NCBI GenBank assembly: GCA_015060445.1
Contig: SUYL01000044.1
Coordinates: forward strand, 1-44,627
Source of the DNA: Bacteroidales bacterium
GTDB lineage: Bacteria > Bacteroidota > Bacteroidia > Bacteroidales > UBA932
Reading direction: 5' to 3'
Length of the DNA stretch: 44,627 nt
The position numbers were made by a program, and so were the translations under genes. Positions 26,807 to 36,600 of the stretch are shown piece after piece. Under the pieces are notes generated by a model that saw only the letters and a list, made by a program, of their open reading frames with translations, was not told the DNA's origin and did not search any database. Every line of letters starts with the position of its first letter. Position 1 is the stretch's first letter.

Positions 26807-27403
26807 ATGATTATAGCATATTTAAGAGTAAGTACCGAAAAACAGAATTTGGAGAACCAGAAAGAGGAGATAAGAAAATTTTCAGAGGCAAGAGGCATTG
26901 TAATAGACAAGTGGACAGAGGAGATTGTAAGTGGGACTACAAACAAGAAGAACAGGAAATTGGGAGGCGTGCTCAGGAGAATGAAAAAGGGCGATATCCT
27001 TGTTGTAACCGAAATCTCCCGACTAAGCAGGACTCTTACAGAAATTATGACAATAATGGGGGAGTGTTTGGGGAAGGGTGTATCTATCTACACTACAAAA
27101 GAAAAGTATGTCATAGATGATTCCATTAACAGTAAAGTGCTCTGTTTTGCATTTGGCCTTGTAGCGGAAATAGAGAGGAATCTTATCTCTATGCGTACAA
27201 AGGAGGCGTTGGCTGTGAAAAAATCTGAAGGTGTGGTGCTTGGACGGAGAAAAGGGAGTTGTACCAAGATTTCTTATTTGCAGGAGCATAAGGATGATAT
27301 TAGGATGATGCTTGAAGACGGTTATTCTGTAACCATGCTGTGCAAAGAATTGAGAGTCTCCCGAGAGACATATTACCGGTATCTGAAAATGGAGAGTGTA
27401 TAA
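26807..27403 (+). CDS. Serine recombinase, Mpi/DNA-invertase type
   Basis: This 198-residue site-specific recombinase of the resolvase/invertase family has the nucleophile S9 in AYLRVSTEKQ, the catalytic arginines R7, R72 and R75 (EISRLSR), and the dimer/E-helix segment AEIERNLISMRTKEAL (120-135). A helix-turn-helix at about 165-195 (YSVTMLCKELRVSRETYYRYL) binds the site. Size and organisation match the Bacteroides fragilis global invertase Mpi, which flips promoters of surface loci; closeness to Mpi is from memory, not from an alignment. It sits directly before an inverted-repeat-bounded promoter segment and a fimbrial operon, so flipping that segment is its likely job. It may also act elsewhere in the genome. 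Confidence 0.9.
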   Translation: MIIAYLRVSTEKQNLENQKEEIRKFSEARGIVIDKWTEEIVSGTTNKKNRKLGGVLRRMKKGDILVVTEISRLSRTLTEIMTIMGECLGKGVSIYTTKEKYVIDDSINSKVLCFAFGLVAEIERNLISMRTKEALAVKKSEGVVLGRRKGSCTKISYLQEHKDDIRMMLEDGYSVTMLCKELRVSRETYYRYLKMESV

Positions 27404-27426
27404 AAAAATAAGGGCTGAAGGCCCCT
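27402..27426 (-). terminator. Minus-strand terminator between the recombinase gene and the switch
   Basis: On the minus strand AGGGGC pairs with GCCCTT (one G-T pair) around CTTCA, followed by TATTTTTTTA. It has no T run on the plus strand. It would stop transcripts leaving the switch leftward before they run antisense into the recombinase gene. Confidence 0.6.
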
Positions 27427-27429
27427 GTT

Positions 27430-27453
27430 GTCCGTTTAAACGTTGGATTAAAA
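27430..27453 (+). repeat. Left arm of the invertible segment
   Basis: This 24-base arm matches the reverse complement of the right arm (27553-27576) at 20 of 24 positions, with the inner 13 (CGTTGGATTAAAA, 27441-27453) perfect. Its ends TTTAA and TTAAA flank the central bases as a partial dyad, as expected of a serine-recombinase crossover site. Confidence 0.8.
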
Positions 27454-27471
27454 GTATATATGTTACGTCTG

Positions 27472-27479
27472 CAAATATA
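27472..27479 (-). promoter_or_regulatory. -7 box inside the invertible segment, facing left
   Basis: Reads TATATTTG on the minus strand, identical to the boxes before the porin, nhaA and the 15674 gene. The flanking A-tract on its upstream side is typical of strong promoters. Confidence 0.6.
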
Positions 27480-27552
27480 ATTATTTTTTTTCAATTAACT
27501 CCCTATTTTCTAAAATTTTGCATTTACGGCAAATATGTGCGTGGGATTGTCT

Positions 27553-27576
27553 TTTTAATCCAACGATAAAATAGAC
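27553..27576 (-). repeat. Right arm of the invertible segment
   Basis: TTTTAATCCAACG (27553-27565) is the exact complement of the left core, with imperfect matching continuing to 27576. It ends 6 bases before the first gene of the fimbrial operon. Confidence 0.8.
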
Positions 27577-27582
27577 AGCCTG

Positions 27583-28827
27583 TTGAAACGCATATCTTAC
27601 ATATTGCTGTTATCTTTTATCATACTGTTGTGTTTGCCTTACACGGCTTACTCTCAGTGTGTTAAGGATTCTGTAAGTGTGTATTATCCCAAAGGTAGTT
27701 CCAAACTCAATCTCAAGTTCAGGGACAATGGGGTGCGTATGAAGCAATTTATAGAGAGGACCGGCAAATATGCCGAGGACTCTTCATATTTTGTTTTAAG
27801 GGTAGATTTCTATTCGCAGGCCTCACCGGAGGGGAAAGTGAGTTTGAACAAGCGTCTGTCTTATGAAAGGGGTAAAGAGATAACATCTTTCCTTACTCAA
27901 TTCGTCAGTTTCGTAGATTCAGTAGTTTTTGTTACAAGTTTGGATGAGGATTGGGCATTCCTTCGCCGGGAGGTGCGGGAAGCCCATAACTTCCCTTGTA
28001 AGGAGGAAGTTGTTTCAATTATGGAATCTTCTCTTCCCGACGATGAAAAGGAGAAACAGTTGAAAAAGGTGGGGGGAGGCAAACCATGGAGTTTGATGTT
28101 GCAGAAGTTCTTCCCTCAAATGAGACGTGCAGATGTGGTAATCACATTGGGAATAGTGGAACCTTATACAAATGTGGAGATAGCACAATTGCAGGAAGAA
28201 GAGATTTTTATAGAAGATGATCATTTGCATTTCAATATGCCCGAGTTACGGGTTGATACCCTCCCACTCCCCCGGAAAGTGAGCCGAAATTGGTATCTGA
28301 AGACCAATGTGGCCGGCCTTGGTATGCTTGTAGCCAATCTTGCAGGGGAGGTGGATTTGGGTAGAGGATTCTCATTTGCCCTTCCGGTATATTACAGTGC
28401 ATGGAACTATTTTACTGAGGATGTAAAATTCAGGACATTTACAATCCAACCGGAATTGAGATATTGGTTTGTCGGGAAGAGTAAAGGTTTGTATGGAGGA
28501 ATTCATGCAGGCCTGGGCTGGTTTAATGTTGCAACAGGAGGGCAGTGGAGGAAGCAGGATAAGGATGGGAAGACTCCTGCCATTGGAGGAGGAGTATCTG
28601 CCGGTTACAGGATGCCGCTGGGTAAGGGAAACTCAAGGTGGATGATGGAATTCTCGGCGGGTGCAGGTATTTACTCTGTAGAGTATGATGTGTTCCATAA
28701 CTACAGCAACGGAACCCTTAACAGGACCGAAAAGAAGACATACATAGGATTGGACCAGTTGGCGGTGAATCTTATATATAAACTGCCCTATACAAAAAGG
28801 GGAAATAAAGGGAGGGGCAGCAAATGA
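27583..28827 (+). CDS. DUF3575 outer-membrane protein with OmpA-like N-terminal part
   Basis: The first gene of the fimbrial operon encodes a 414-residue protein with a signal peptide (about 1-25, cut after AYS). Residues about 60-105 (FVLRVDFYSQASPEGKVSLNKRLSYERGKEI) resemble OmpA-type peptidoglycan-binding domains. Residues about 235-405 (NWYLKTNVAGLGMLVANLAGEVDL and following) match DUF3575, a predicted beta-barrel-like domain found in Bacteroidetes fimbrial loci. It may form an outer-membrane base or secretion partner for the fimbriae; that is inference. The only start consistent with the signal peptide is TTG at 27583: an in-frame stop lies at 27556 and no ATG lies between. The next gene overlaps its stop by ATGA. 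Confidence 0.85.
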   Translation: MKRISYILLLSFIILLCLPYTAYSQCVKDSVSVYYPKGSSKLNLKFRDNGVRMKQFIERTGKYAEDSSYFVLRVDFYSQASPEGKVSLNKRLSYERGKEITSFLTQFVSFVDSVVFVTSLDEDWAFLRREVREAHNFPCKEEVVSIMESSLPDDEKEKQLKKVGGGKPWSLMLQKFFPQMRRADVVITLGIVEPYTNVEIAQLQEEEIFIEDDHLHFNMPELRVDTLPLPRKVSRNWYLKTNVAGLGMLVANLAGEVDLGRGFSFALPVYYSAWNYFTEDVKFRTFTIQPELRYWFVGKSKGLYGGIHAGLGWFNVATGGQWRKQDKDGKTPAIGGGVSAGYRMPLGKGNSRWMMEFSAGAGIYSVEYDVFHNYSNGTLNRTEKKTYIGLDQLAVNLIYKLPYTKRGNKGRGSK

Positions 28828-29888
28828 ATACAATAAATAAATGGAGGCTTTCTCTCTCTGCCGTTGTGTTGATTATTTGTCTGGTTCTGGGCGGATGTGA
28901 TGTACATGAGTTCCCCCAGTTGGGAGAACCGGCACCGCTCAAACTGAAACTGAACTTCAATACGGAACTTCCTCCGTTCCTTACAGTAAACTATGGGACC
29001 AAACAGGAAGACATTCCAAGCCTGTATGATATAAGATACCAGATAAAGGCGTATCTGATTACCAAAAATGATGAATATGACCGTCTTGAAACGGCGTCGT
29101 TTACCTATACAGCACCTGTTACAGACAATCTCAACTATGAAACAACACTCACTTTGCCATCTGGCGAGTTTATGTTTAAAGTTTGGGCAGACTATGTAAG
29201 AAAAGGTACCCAGGAGGATTTGTATCATAACACAGAGAATTTCAACAATATAAAACTTACTGAGCCGCATACTGCCAATACAGATTTCAGGGACGGATTC
29301 TGTGGAAGCAAGGTTATAAAGGTGGAGAACACCAAAATAGACGGTGTGGTATCTGAAGATGTTATAGAGATGGAGAGGCCGCTGGCAAAATTTATATTCA
29401 TAACAACAGATCTTAAGGAGTTCATAGACAAGGAGACAAAAACAAAACTTAAGGAACTGATGAAAGCCGGGCGTACATCTACATGGGCAGAAGATTCAAC
29501 AAAAGCGGTAGAGGTAAAACCGGAAGACTACTATCTGGTATTCAAATACCCAATCTATATGCCGTGTGCATACAGCATTTTTGAAGACAGACCGGTGAAT
29601 TCAAAGCCGGGTGTTGAGTTCAAATCTGTAATGGTTCCGCTTTCCGGAAATGAGGCGACACTCGGATTTGACTACGTATTGGTGAACGGAAAAGAGTCCA
29701 GTGCACAGGTTGCGGTGGAACTGTACAATAAAAAAGGGGAAATACTCTCAAACTCCGGAACCATAGATGTACCTCTAAAGAGGAGCAAACTTACTGAGGT
29801 GCGTGGAGCATTCCTTACCCTGGAGACAGGAGGAGGAGTGGGCATTAACCCGGATTTTAACGGAGACCATAACATATTTATACCATAA
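28824..29888 (+). CDS. FimB/Mfa2 family fimbrial anchor lipoprotein
   Basis: This 354-residue lipoprotein (lipobox LGGC, C25) resembles the Mfa2/FimB family, which anchors fimbriae to the outer membrane and limits their length in Porphyromonas gingivalis. Two beta-sandwich domains are expected, at about 35-180 and 185-350. Segments such as RYQIKAYLITKNDEYDRLE, LPSGEFMFKVWADYV, NTDFRDGFCGSKV and MERPLAKFIFITTDL are typical. It lacks the Lys/Arg-Ala trimming motif of the subunits downstream, as expected for an anchor. The gene overlaps the DUF3575 gene by 4 bases and precedes the five subunit-like genes. Confidence 0.85.
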   Translation: MNTINKWRLSLSAVVLIICLVLGGCDVHEFPQLGEPAPLKLKLNFNTELPPFLTVNYGTKQEDIPSLYDIRYQIKAYLITKNDEYDRLETASFTYTAPVTDNLNYETTLTLPSGEFMFKVWADYVRKGTQEDLYHNTENFNNIKLTEPHTANTDFRDGFCGSKVIKVENTKIDGVVSEDVIEMERPLAKFIFITTDLKEFIDKETKTKLKELMKAGRTSTWAEDSTKAVEVKPEDYYLVFKYPIYMPCAYSIFEDRPVNSKPGVEFKSVMVPLSGNEATLGFDYVLVNGKESSAQVAVELYNKKGEILSNSGTIDVPLKRSKLTEVRGAFLTLETGGGVGINPDFNGDHNIFIP

Positions 29889-29899
29889 CGTTGCTGCAA

Positions 29900-32545
29900 A
29901 TGAAAAACACACTATACATATTGCTTTTGCTGCTTTGCCCAGTACTCTTTGTGCAGTGCCAGAAAGATGAAACTGCGGGTGTTGGTGAAGAGGTTGACGT
30001 AACCTTTACCGCCCGCATCTCTGATGTGCAGTTCTCTACAAAGGCTATGGGTGACGGAAGCAAGGTGGATAAATTATCTGTTGGGCTGTTTGATAAGCAG
30101 GGAAATTTAGTATGGAGGAATAAAGATGATATTCAGATAAGTGTCTCTTCACCGGCAACTGTAAAGGTGCCAATGTTCAAAGGCCGTGAATATGATGTTG
30201 TATTTTGGGCCCAATCTTCTGAATGCACTTCATATAATACAGATAACCTTAAAGCAATATCAATAACTTATGGGAGTGGTAGTATTAATGACTATGCTAC
30301 CATAGAGCAACTGGATGCATTCCATTGCTTGAAAACCGGAGTTTCACACAATACTGCAGATAAAACCATTACTCTTACAAGACCTTTTACCCAATTGAAT
30401 ATGGGTGTACCCGTTTCGGTTCTTGAAGAACTTGAAAGTTCCGGATACAGCATAGGTTCAGTAAAACTTACAGTTGGTGGAGTTGCAGATGAATTCAATG
30501 CACTTACGGGTGTGAAATCTGGTGATAAAACTTTCACCTTTACATTCAATACTCTTCCCGACGGTAGTGTGAAAGTTAAAAATGATAAAGGCGAGGAAAT
30601 AGAATACAAATACCTGGCTACAACATACCTATTTGCCAGTGAAGACAAAGTAAGTGCCACTTTGGAAGTATTCAATGGAAATGAAACAGAGCCGTTCTCA
30701 ACAGTGTCGTATGAAGATACACCTGCAGAACCAAATGAGCGGACAAGCATTTTTGGAAATATTGAGACTCTAATTCTTAAATGGGATGGGAATATTGATA
30801 AAGATGGTGTTGAGTTTGAAGGTTCAAAATGTACAATAAAAACACCTCAAGGCTTGGCGTGGCTTAGTGAATACCCAACAGATTCCCGAGTCTTAGATTG
30901 TGATGAATTTATCCTTGAAAAGAGTATGGATATGGGGGCAAAATCTGAAACTCCATTGACTCTTTTGTCCATTGAGTTACCAGTAGAGACTGTTTTTGAT
31001 GGAAACGGAAAGAAATTGCAGAATATAAATATTAACGGAAATTCATTATTTGCGGATGCAAGCAAACTTACTGTAAAAAACCTGACAGTTACCAATATTA
31101 CTGTAGATAAAACATCAGCAACAGAGGTGACCCATGTAGGTTCACTTGTAAATATACTAAAAGGAGGAGGGACTTTCAGCAACGTAACTGTAAAGGATGC
31201 CGTAGTAACTACTGGTAACGGTGCTGCAGGAGGGCTAGTGGGTTATGTATGCCCTGAGTCTGATGGGAGTGCCAGTGAAGTGATTTTTTATAATTCTCAT
31301 GTAAATAATTCAACTGTTAAAGGAACAAGGAGTGAAGGCCATTTTGTGGGATTGTTGAGAGGATTCAATAATACAGAAAAATTGATATTTAACACCAATT
31401 GTACATCAGAGTCAACACAAACTTCAAGTGTGTCAGGTGGCTTTGTGTCACCTTATAGAGAAGGTAATGAAGGTAGATGGCTTGCTGGGAATGATTACAC
31501 AAAATTTAATGGTTGGTTGGGTGATGAGGAGAAATATCGTGGAACTGTAATATATGGTGTAAACCGTTTTATCCCTTGTTGGGATGGAAGTACTGAAGTT
31601 ACGCCATTAACAGAAGGTACCACTAAACTAATATATTCTGCTTATGACCTGGCATCACTACAAGGTACTGCTGCCGGCAATATTAAGTTAATGGAAAATG
31701 TGGATATGGAGTATGATCTTGATGGCGCTTCAAAAGATGGTGTGCGTAATCATATTTTCACAGCATTGAGTACACTTGCAAAACTTGAAGGCAATGGTAA
31801 GACAATATACAATATCTCCATTAGAGACAATTATTATGGCGGTTTTGTAAAAAATGAAAGTTGTGCTACAACTTTCGAAAATGTAACATTTGATGGTGCA
31901 GATATTCGGGTAACCCATGATACAGAAGAAGGTAATGCTTATGTTGGGACATTACGTGGATTTGCTTATGCTACTACGACTATCAATAATGTTCACGTTA
32001 AGAATGGTTACTTAAATGGTGTGTGCAAGATGGGCGGTTTGTGTGGTGGAATCTTTGCAAAAATTACTTGCTCCAACAGTTCTGTACAAAATTATAAATT
32101 TGAGAATTATGATTCGGAGATAATTAATAAAGGGTTCAAAGCGAACGGTGAAATAGGAGGCTTAATTGGCTATATTACAGTACTCGATGCATCAACCGTT
32201 AATGAAATCTCTACTTGCTCAGTGCAGAATAACTCCTTCAATTGTGTTACCTATAGTGCGTCACTTTGGGATAGAAGTGTTGCTCCATTTATAGGAGATA
32301 TAAGGACCCAGCAAGCTGGTGTTGTCAGAATCGGGAATTGTGAAATATTGGGCGTTAATACTTATACAAATGCAGAAACTGGAAAAACTGCCGATTTTGA
32401 TCAACATAGAAAACAAACTGGAGGATCGTGGTTGAGACCAACTTATGCTTATTATCCATTAGTAGGGCAATGTTATGCTGTATCTATTTTGGGAATGGGA
32501 GATAAAAAAGGGACGGTTTATATAGGCGATACTCAAATATTCTAA
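29900..32545 (+). CDS. Fimbrillin-like lipoprotein 1, with long repeat-rich C-terminal region
   Basis: The 881-residue protein is exported as a lipoprotein (FVQC, C20). Its first 300 residues match the fimbrillin-like domain annotated as DUF6562 in Bacteroidetes: STKAMGDG (46-53) with K48, VVFWAQ, RPFTQLNMG and NERTSIFGN. The rest, from about 320, is made of short strand repeats with GLUG-like motifs (AGGLVGYV, GEIGGLIGYI) and SNVTVKDAVV-type turns, which suggests a right-handed beta-helix adhesin. In the second half arginine is often coded CGT/CGG while neighbours prefer AGG/AGA, and the DNA is more A/T-rich, hinting at a different origin for that part. It starts 11 bases after the anchor gene. 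Confidence 0.8.
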   Translation: MKNTLYILLLLLCPVLFVQCQKDETAGVGEEVDVTFTARISDVQFSTKAMGDGSKVDKLSVGLFDKQGNLVWRNKDDIQISVSSPATVKVPMFKGREYDVVFWAQSSECTSYNTDNLKAISITYGSGSINDYATIEQLDAFHCLKTGVSHNTADKTITLTRPFTQLNMGVPVSVLEELESSGYSIGSVKLTVGGVADEFNALTGVKSGDKTFTFTFNTLPDGSVKVKNDKGEEIEYKYLATTYLFASEDKVSATLEVFNGNETEPFSTVSYEDTPAEPNERTSIFGNIETLILKWDGNIDKDGVEFEGSKCTIKTPQGLAWLSEYPTDSRVLDCDEFILEKSMDMGAKSETPLTLLSIELPVETVFDGNGKKLQNININGNSLFADASKLTVKNLTVTNITVDKTSATEVTHVGSLVNILKGGGTFSNVTVKDAVVTTGNGAAGGLVGYVCPESDGSASEVIFYNSHVNNSTVKGTRSEGHFVGLLRGFNNTEKLIFNTNCTSESTQTSSVSGGFVSPYREGNEGRWLAGNDYTKFNGWLGDEEKYRGTVIYGVNRFIPCWDGSTEVTPLTEGTTKLIYSAYDLASLQGTAAGNIKLMENVDMEYDLDGASKDGVRNHIFTALSTLAKLEGNGKTIYNISIRDNYYGGFVKNESCATTFENVTFDGADIRVTHDTEEGNAYVGTLRGFAYATTTINNVHVKNGYLNGVCKMGGLCGGIFAKITCSNSSVQNYKFENYDSEIINKGFKANGEIGGLIGYITVLDASTVNEISTCSVQNNSFNCVTYSASLWDRSVAPFIGDIRTQQAGVVRIGNCEILGVNTYTNAETGKTADFDQHRKQTGGSWLRPTYAYYPLVGQCYAVSILGMGDKKGTVYIGDTQIF

Positions 32546-32573
32546 ATGGTATAAATAATAAATTAAAATCAAT

Positions 32574-33569
32574 ATGAAAAAACTTTTTCAATTGTTTGCT
32601 GCTGCAGTGGTTGTTCTGTTTGCTGCAGCATGTGAGAAGAGTTCTGTGGGAGAAACCGGTGAGGAGGTGCAGGTTTCGTATGCAGTTAATTTGGGGAGCG
32701 TAACCAAGGCTGTGGGAGATGCTTCTAAAGTGAATGTTGTGGCTTGTGCTGTGTATAAGGTTAATAAAAATGAGAATGGTGTAGAGACCTATTCTTTAAT
32801 TCAGAGCACAAAGAAAAATGTTTTTATCAAAAATGGTTCTGCCACATACTCTCCAATTTTGATAAAAGGACAGAAATACAGGATTGCTTTTTTTGCATAT
32901 CATCAGAAAGATGCACAAGAGGGAAATTGTGAGTACGACGCAGGAAATGCTGCTTATAATATTACAGATCTTACTGCAGTAAAAGTGAATACATATTTGA
33001 ACAATAGTGAGAATCTTGATGCTTTTGCTAAATATGAGGATTTGACAGTTGGTTCAAATGTGAATCCTAGTGTTACGCTTGTGCGTCCTGTTGCACAGTT
33101 GAATATTGGAGTAACACAGACAGATTGGAATAATGCTGTTGCTTTGGGCGAAACTCCAACTTCCTCAGAGATAAAAATTTCTGTGCCGGTTAATGAATAT
33201 AATGCGGTAACAGGGAAGGTTAATTCTTTGAACTCAAATGTTGATTTGCAGTACGATAGACAAACACTGGTTAGTGGCTCTTTTAATCCAAAGGAGAGTG
33301 GAACTCAAGAAGATATAGATTATAAATATTTGTCTCTTACTTATGTTTTTGCAACATCTGAAAGCGATGCATCTACACAAGCAGATTTGGCGTTAACAGT
33401 ATATAACGGGAATGGAGCAAAGATGTTTGAGACATCGCAGTTGACCAATATTCCACTCAAGGCAAATCATAAGACAAATATCTATGGAACTCTTATGACT
33501 GGGGCTGTGAATTATAATATTTCTCTTAGTAAAGGGTTTGCACCTGAGGAGAATAATGTGCAGAAGTAA
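32574..33569 (+). CDS. Fimbrillin-like lipoprotein 2 (short)
   Basis: This 331-residue protein consists of a lipoprotein signal (AAAC, C20) and the fimbrillin-like domain only. The trimming motif is VTKAVGDA (43-50, K45). The RPVAQLNIG and NHKTNIYGTL motifs are present, but the WAQ motif reads FFAYHQ, so the central region departs from the others. It lacks a beta-helix extension, so it is a candidate main shaft subunit. It ends 51 bases before the next subunit gene, with no terminator seen. Confidence 0.8.
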   Translation: MKKLFQLFAAAVVVLFAAACEKSSVGETGEEVQVSYAVNLGSVTKAVGDASKVNVVACAVYKVNKNENGVETYSLIQSTKKNVFIKNGSATYSPILIKGQKYRIAFFAYHQKDAQEGNCEYDAGNAAYNITDLTAVKVNTYLNNSENLDAFAKYEDLTVGSNVNPSVTLVRPVAQLNIGVTQTDWNNAVALGETPTSSEIKISVPVNEYNAVTGKVNSLNSNVDLQYDRQTLVSGSFNPKESGTQEDIDYKYLSLTYVFATSESDASTQADLALTVYNGNGAKMFETSQLTNIPLKANHKTNIYGTLMTGAVNYNISLSKGFAPEENNVQK

Positions 33570-33620
33570 ACTACTTTGAATTAACATTATAAAAATCAAT
33601 ATTAACTAAATTTAAGAACC

Positions 33621-36600
33621 ATGAAGAAATTATTTAATCTTCTAAGCGTGCTTTCAATCATTGCATTGGTAGCCGTATCATGCTCAAAAGATGAAGGTCT
33701 TATTGAGCCGGTGAGTGAGCAGTCACAAGTTAGTTTTAGTGTGAATGTACCTACAGGTCTCCAGACTAGGGCTATTGGTGATGGCAACACCGTTAATGAA
33801 CTTCATTATGAGGTTTATTATGATGGAGCAACTACACCTATTATTGATGATGTAGTTTCCCAGTCTACAGCAGGTGTAAACCCTGGTGAGGGAAGAATAT
33901 TTACTGTTTCATTCCCTTTGGTTAAACAACAGGAATATACAATCCTATTCTGGGCTCAAAACAGCAATAATGGTGTGTATGATCCTGCTAACCTTACTCA
34001 AGTAAAGGTTGATTATACTAAAACTGTTGCAAACAAAGAGAATTTGGATGCTTTCTATGCTGCTAAAACTTTTGTTGTTGAAAGTGAGAATCTTAACCAG
34101 ACTATTACATTAACACGTCCTTTTGGACAGTTGAACCTAGGTACTTCTAAGGAGAGTACAATAGAGGCTGCCAGATTAGGGGTTTCTGCTTCTAAAACTA
34201 AAATTATTGTAAGTTCATTACCAACTTGCTTTAATGTTGCTAATGGTGCTGCAACACAGCCTGCTGAGAATGTAGAGTTTGTATTCAATACTTTGCCAGA
34301 AGAGAAAAATATTACTGTAGAATTAAGTGGTAACGATGTTACATTTGATTACTTGTCATTCAACTATCTTCTTCTTGAGGCAACTCAAGAGAATATTCTA
34401 GTTGATTTAAATGCTCAGATTGAATTGAATGATGGCAATATCATTGAGCATAAAATTTCAGCTCTTCCTGTGCAGAGAAACTATAGAACAAATATTGTAG
34501 GTAACTTGCTTACAAGCAATACAAATTTCAAGATTGTTGTTGATAATAGATTTAATGAGCCAGCAAAAGCGGTTACTATATGGGATGGCAAAACTGTAGT
34601 TGAACCATCAGTTGTTGATGGTAAATACATCATTACCAATTCTGCTGAATTTGCATGGTTGCAGGCTCCAAGAGTATTGGCATATGACATAGAATTGGCA
34701 TCAACCATAGATATGGGTGGTTATCCTGTAAAAGGCATTCTGTCTAATGGCAAAACGCTTGACGGAAAGGGCTATACAATTCAAAATGTAACTTTTGATT
34801 ACACATCATCACAACCTTGGTCTTCTTTGTTTGTAACAGGTGGTGGTAACGGTAACAATTCCAAAGTTAATGTTAAGAACCTGACTCTTTACAAGGCTAA
34901 ATCTGTTGGCGGTAAGAATGATAATGGCAATTCAGCAATTATTGCATCTTATGTTGAAAACGTTTGCAATATTGAAAATGTTTTGATTAAAGAGTGTGAG
35001 ATTCAGGGTACACAATCTTTAGGAGCCTTCATTGGACATGTAACTGCTAGTGGTAATGCAACAATCAAAGATTCTAAGGTTGAAGATGTAACAGTTACAA
35101 CATTTGATGTAACAGATGAGTCTGGTAATGCAGGTACAGTTGTTGGAAGGGTAACCGGACAACTTACTATGGAAAATACATCTGTGGACGGAGGAGTAAT
35201 AAATGCATATGTGAACAGAGCAAATGATGAGCGTACAATATCCAAATATATTGGTAACTTCTACGGATCAGGTGCATCAATCAAGGTTATAAATGGCTCT
35301 ACAAAGAATGTTACAATTAATGCTTTGAACACATTGGCAGAAACAGAACAATGTAAATATACAGATTACCTGGGTGGTTGGAGAAAAGATGGCGGTACAG
35401 TTGAAATTAACGGAGTTAATTTGACCAAAGGTTCATCAATTCAGCCTGACAATACTTTAGCACCAGTTAATGGCGTTTATGAAATTAACGACATTAATGA
35501 TATGTTGGCACTTTCAGGTATCAATTTGACTCAAGAATCAACAATTAATATCAATAACGATATTGATATGTTGAATATGGAGTTCAAAGGCATTTCGGCA
35601 CATTATACAAAAGTTACCGTTAATGGAAATGGCAAGACCATTAAGAATGTAAATGTGGTGGAGAATGCACATAATAATGGAACTGATGCTGCTTCAATAT
35701 TCTTTGCTTCAGTTAACTCTGAACTGAATGTGTCTGATCTTACTTTTGACAACATCAATGTCATAGCTCCAATTGGAGGATATGGTTATGCAGGTGTATT
35801 GGTTGGCTATAATCAGGGTGCAACTACCGTTAAAAATGTAGTTGTTAAAAATTCAAGCGTATACGGTGAGAAATCTTGCGGTGGAATTATTGGTTTTGCA
35901 GAGCATTCAGGTTCTGTAGTTCTAGAGAATTGTAGAGTGGAAAATACAACTGTAGAAGCTAAAGAAGACAGAACAGGTGCATGGATTGGTAGAGTATACA
36001 GCCCTACCACAATCACAAACTGTACAGTAGGTGAAGGATTCGTTTCTATAGCACCAGACGGTGATGCAAACAAATTTATTGGTCAAAGATACGTTGGCGT
36101 ATCGTCTTGTACAGTTGATGGGGCTGAATATTTTGACAAAAATACTCAGACGGAACTTGCTACATATTTGAAAAATGTCAATGCTACCTCAATTAAAGTT
36201 GTATTGGGAACCAATGTTGACTGTTATTTGAATGATGGTGTTGGTGGAGCAAACACAACTGAAATCAGCATTTCTGCATTGGATAAAAAATACATACTGA
36301 ACATTACATGTCCAAGTGCTTCATATAATGGGTCATATTGTACATTCAGAGCTGTTAATCCTACAACTATAATGAAGTTCAATAATATCACATTGAATAA
36401 AACTGCGTGGACTGCTGAAACATGGAATACATATAACATGGAGTTCTATACAGATGTTGAATTGGATAATTGTGTAATTGAGCATCCTATAACTGTTTGT
36501 ACTAAAGCATCAATCAAAAATTCTACTATCAATGGCTTTAGAGGTACTGCAGATCATTATGCAATTTGGCAACAGGCCAATGGTACTGATTTGAGCCTTG

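Larger units (their letters stand above)
27430..27576. promoter_or_regulatory. Putative invertible promoter segment, OFF orientation
   Basis: Between the two arms lie 99 A/T-rich bases. They contain CAAATATA on the plus strand, i.e. the -7 box TATATTTG on the minus strand, pointing away from the fimbrial operon. Flipping the segment would aim it at the operon, with the start codon about 70 bases downstream. No -7 box of TAnnTTTG form faces right in the present orientation. Neighbouring serine recombinase, inverted arms, outward box and leftward terminator together support a phase switch. The -33 element is not clear, and flipping itself cannot be shown from one sequence. Confidence 0.75.
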
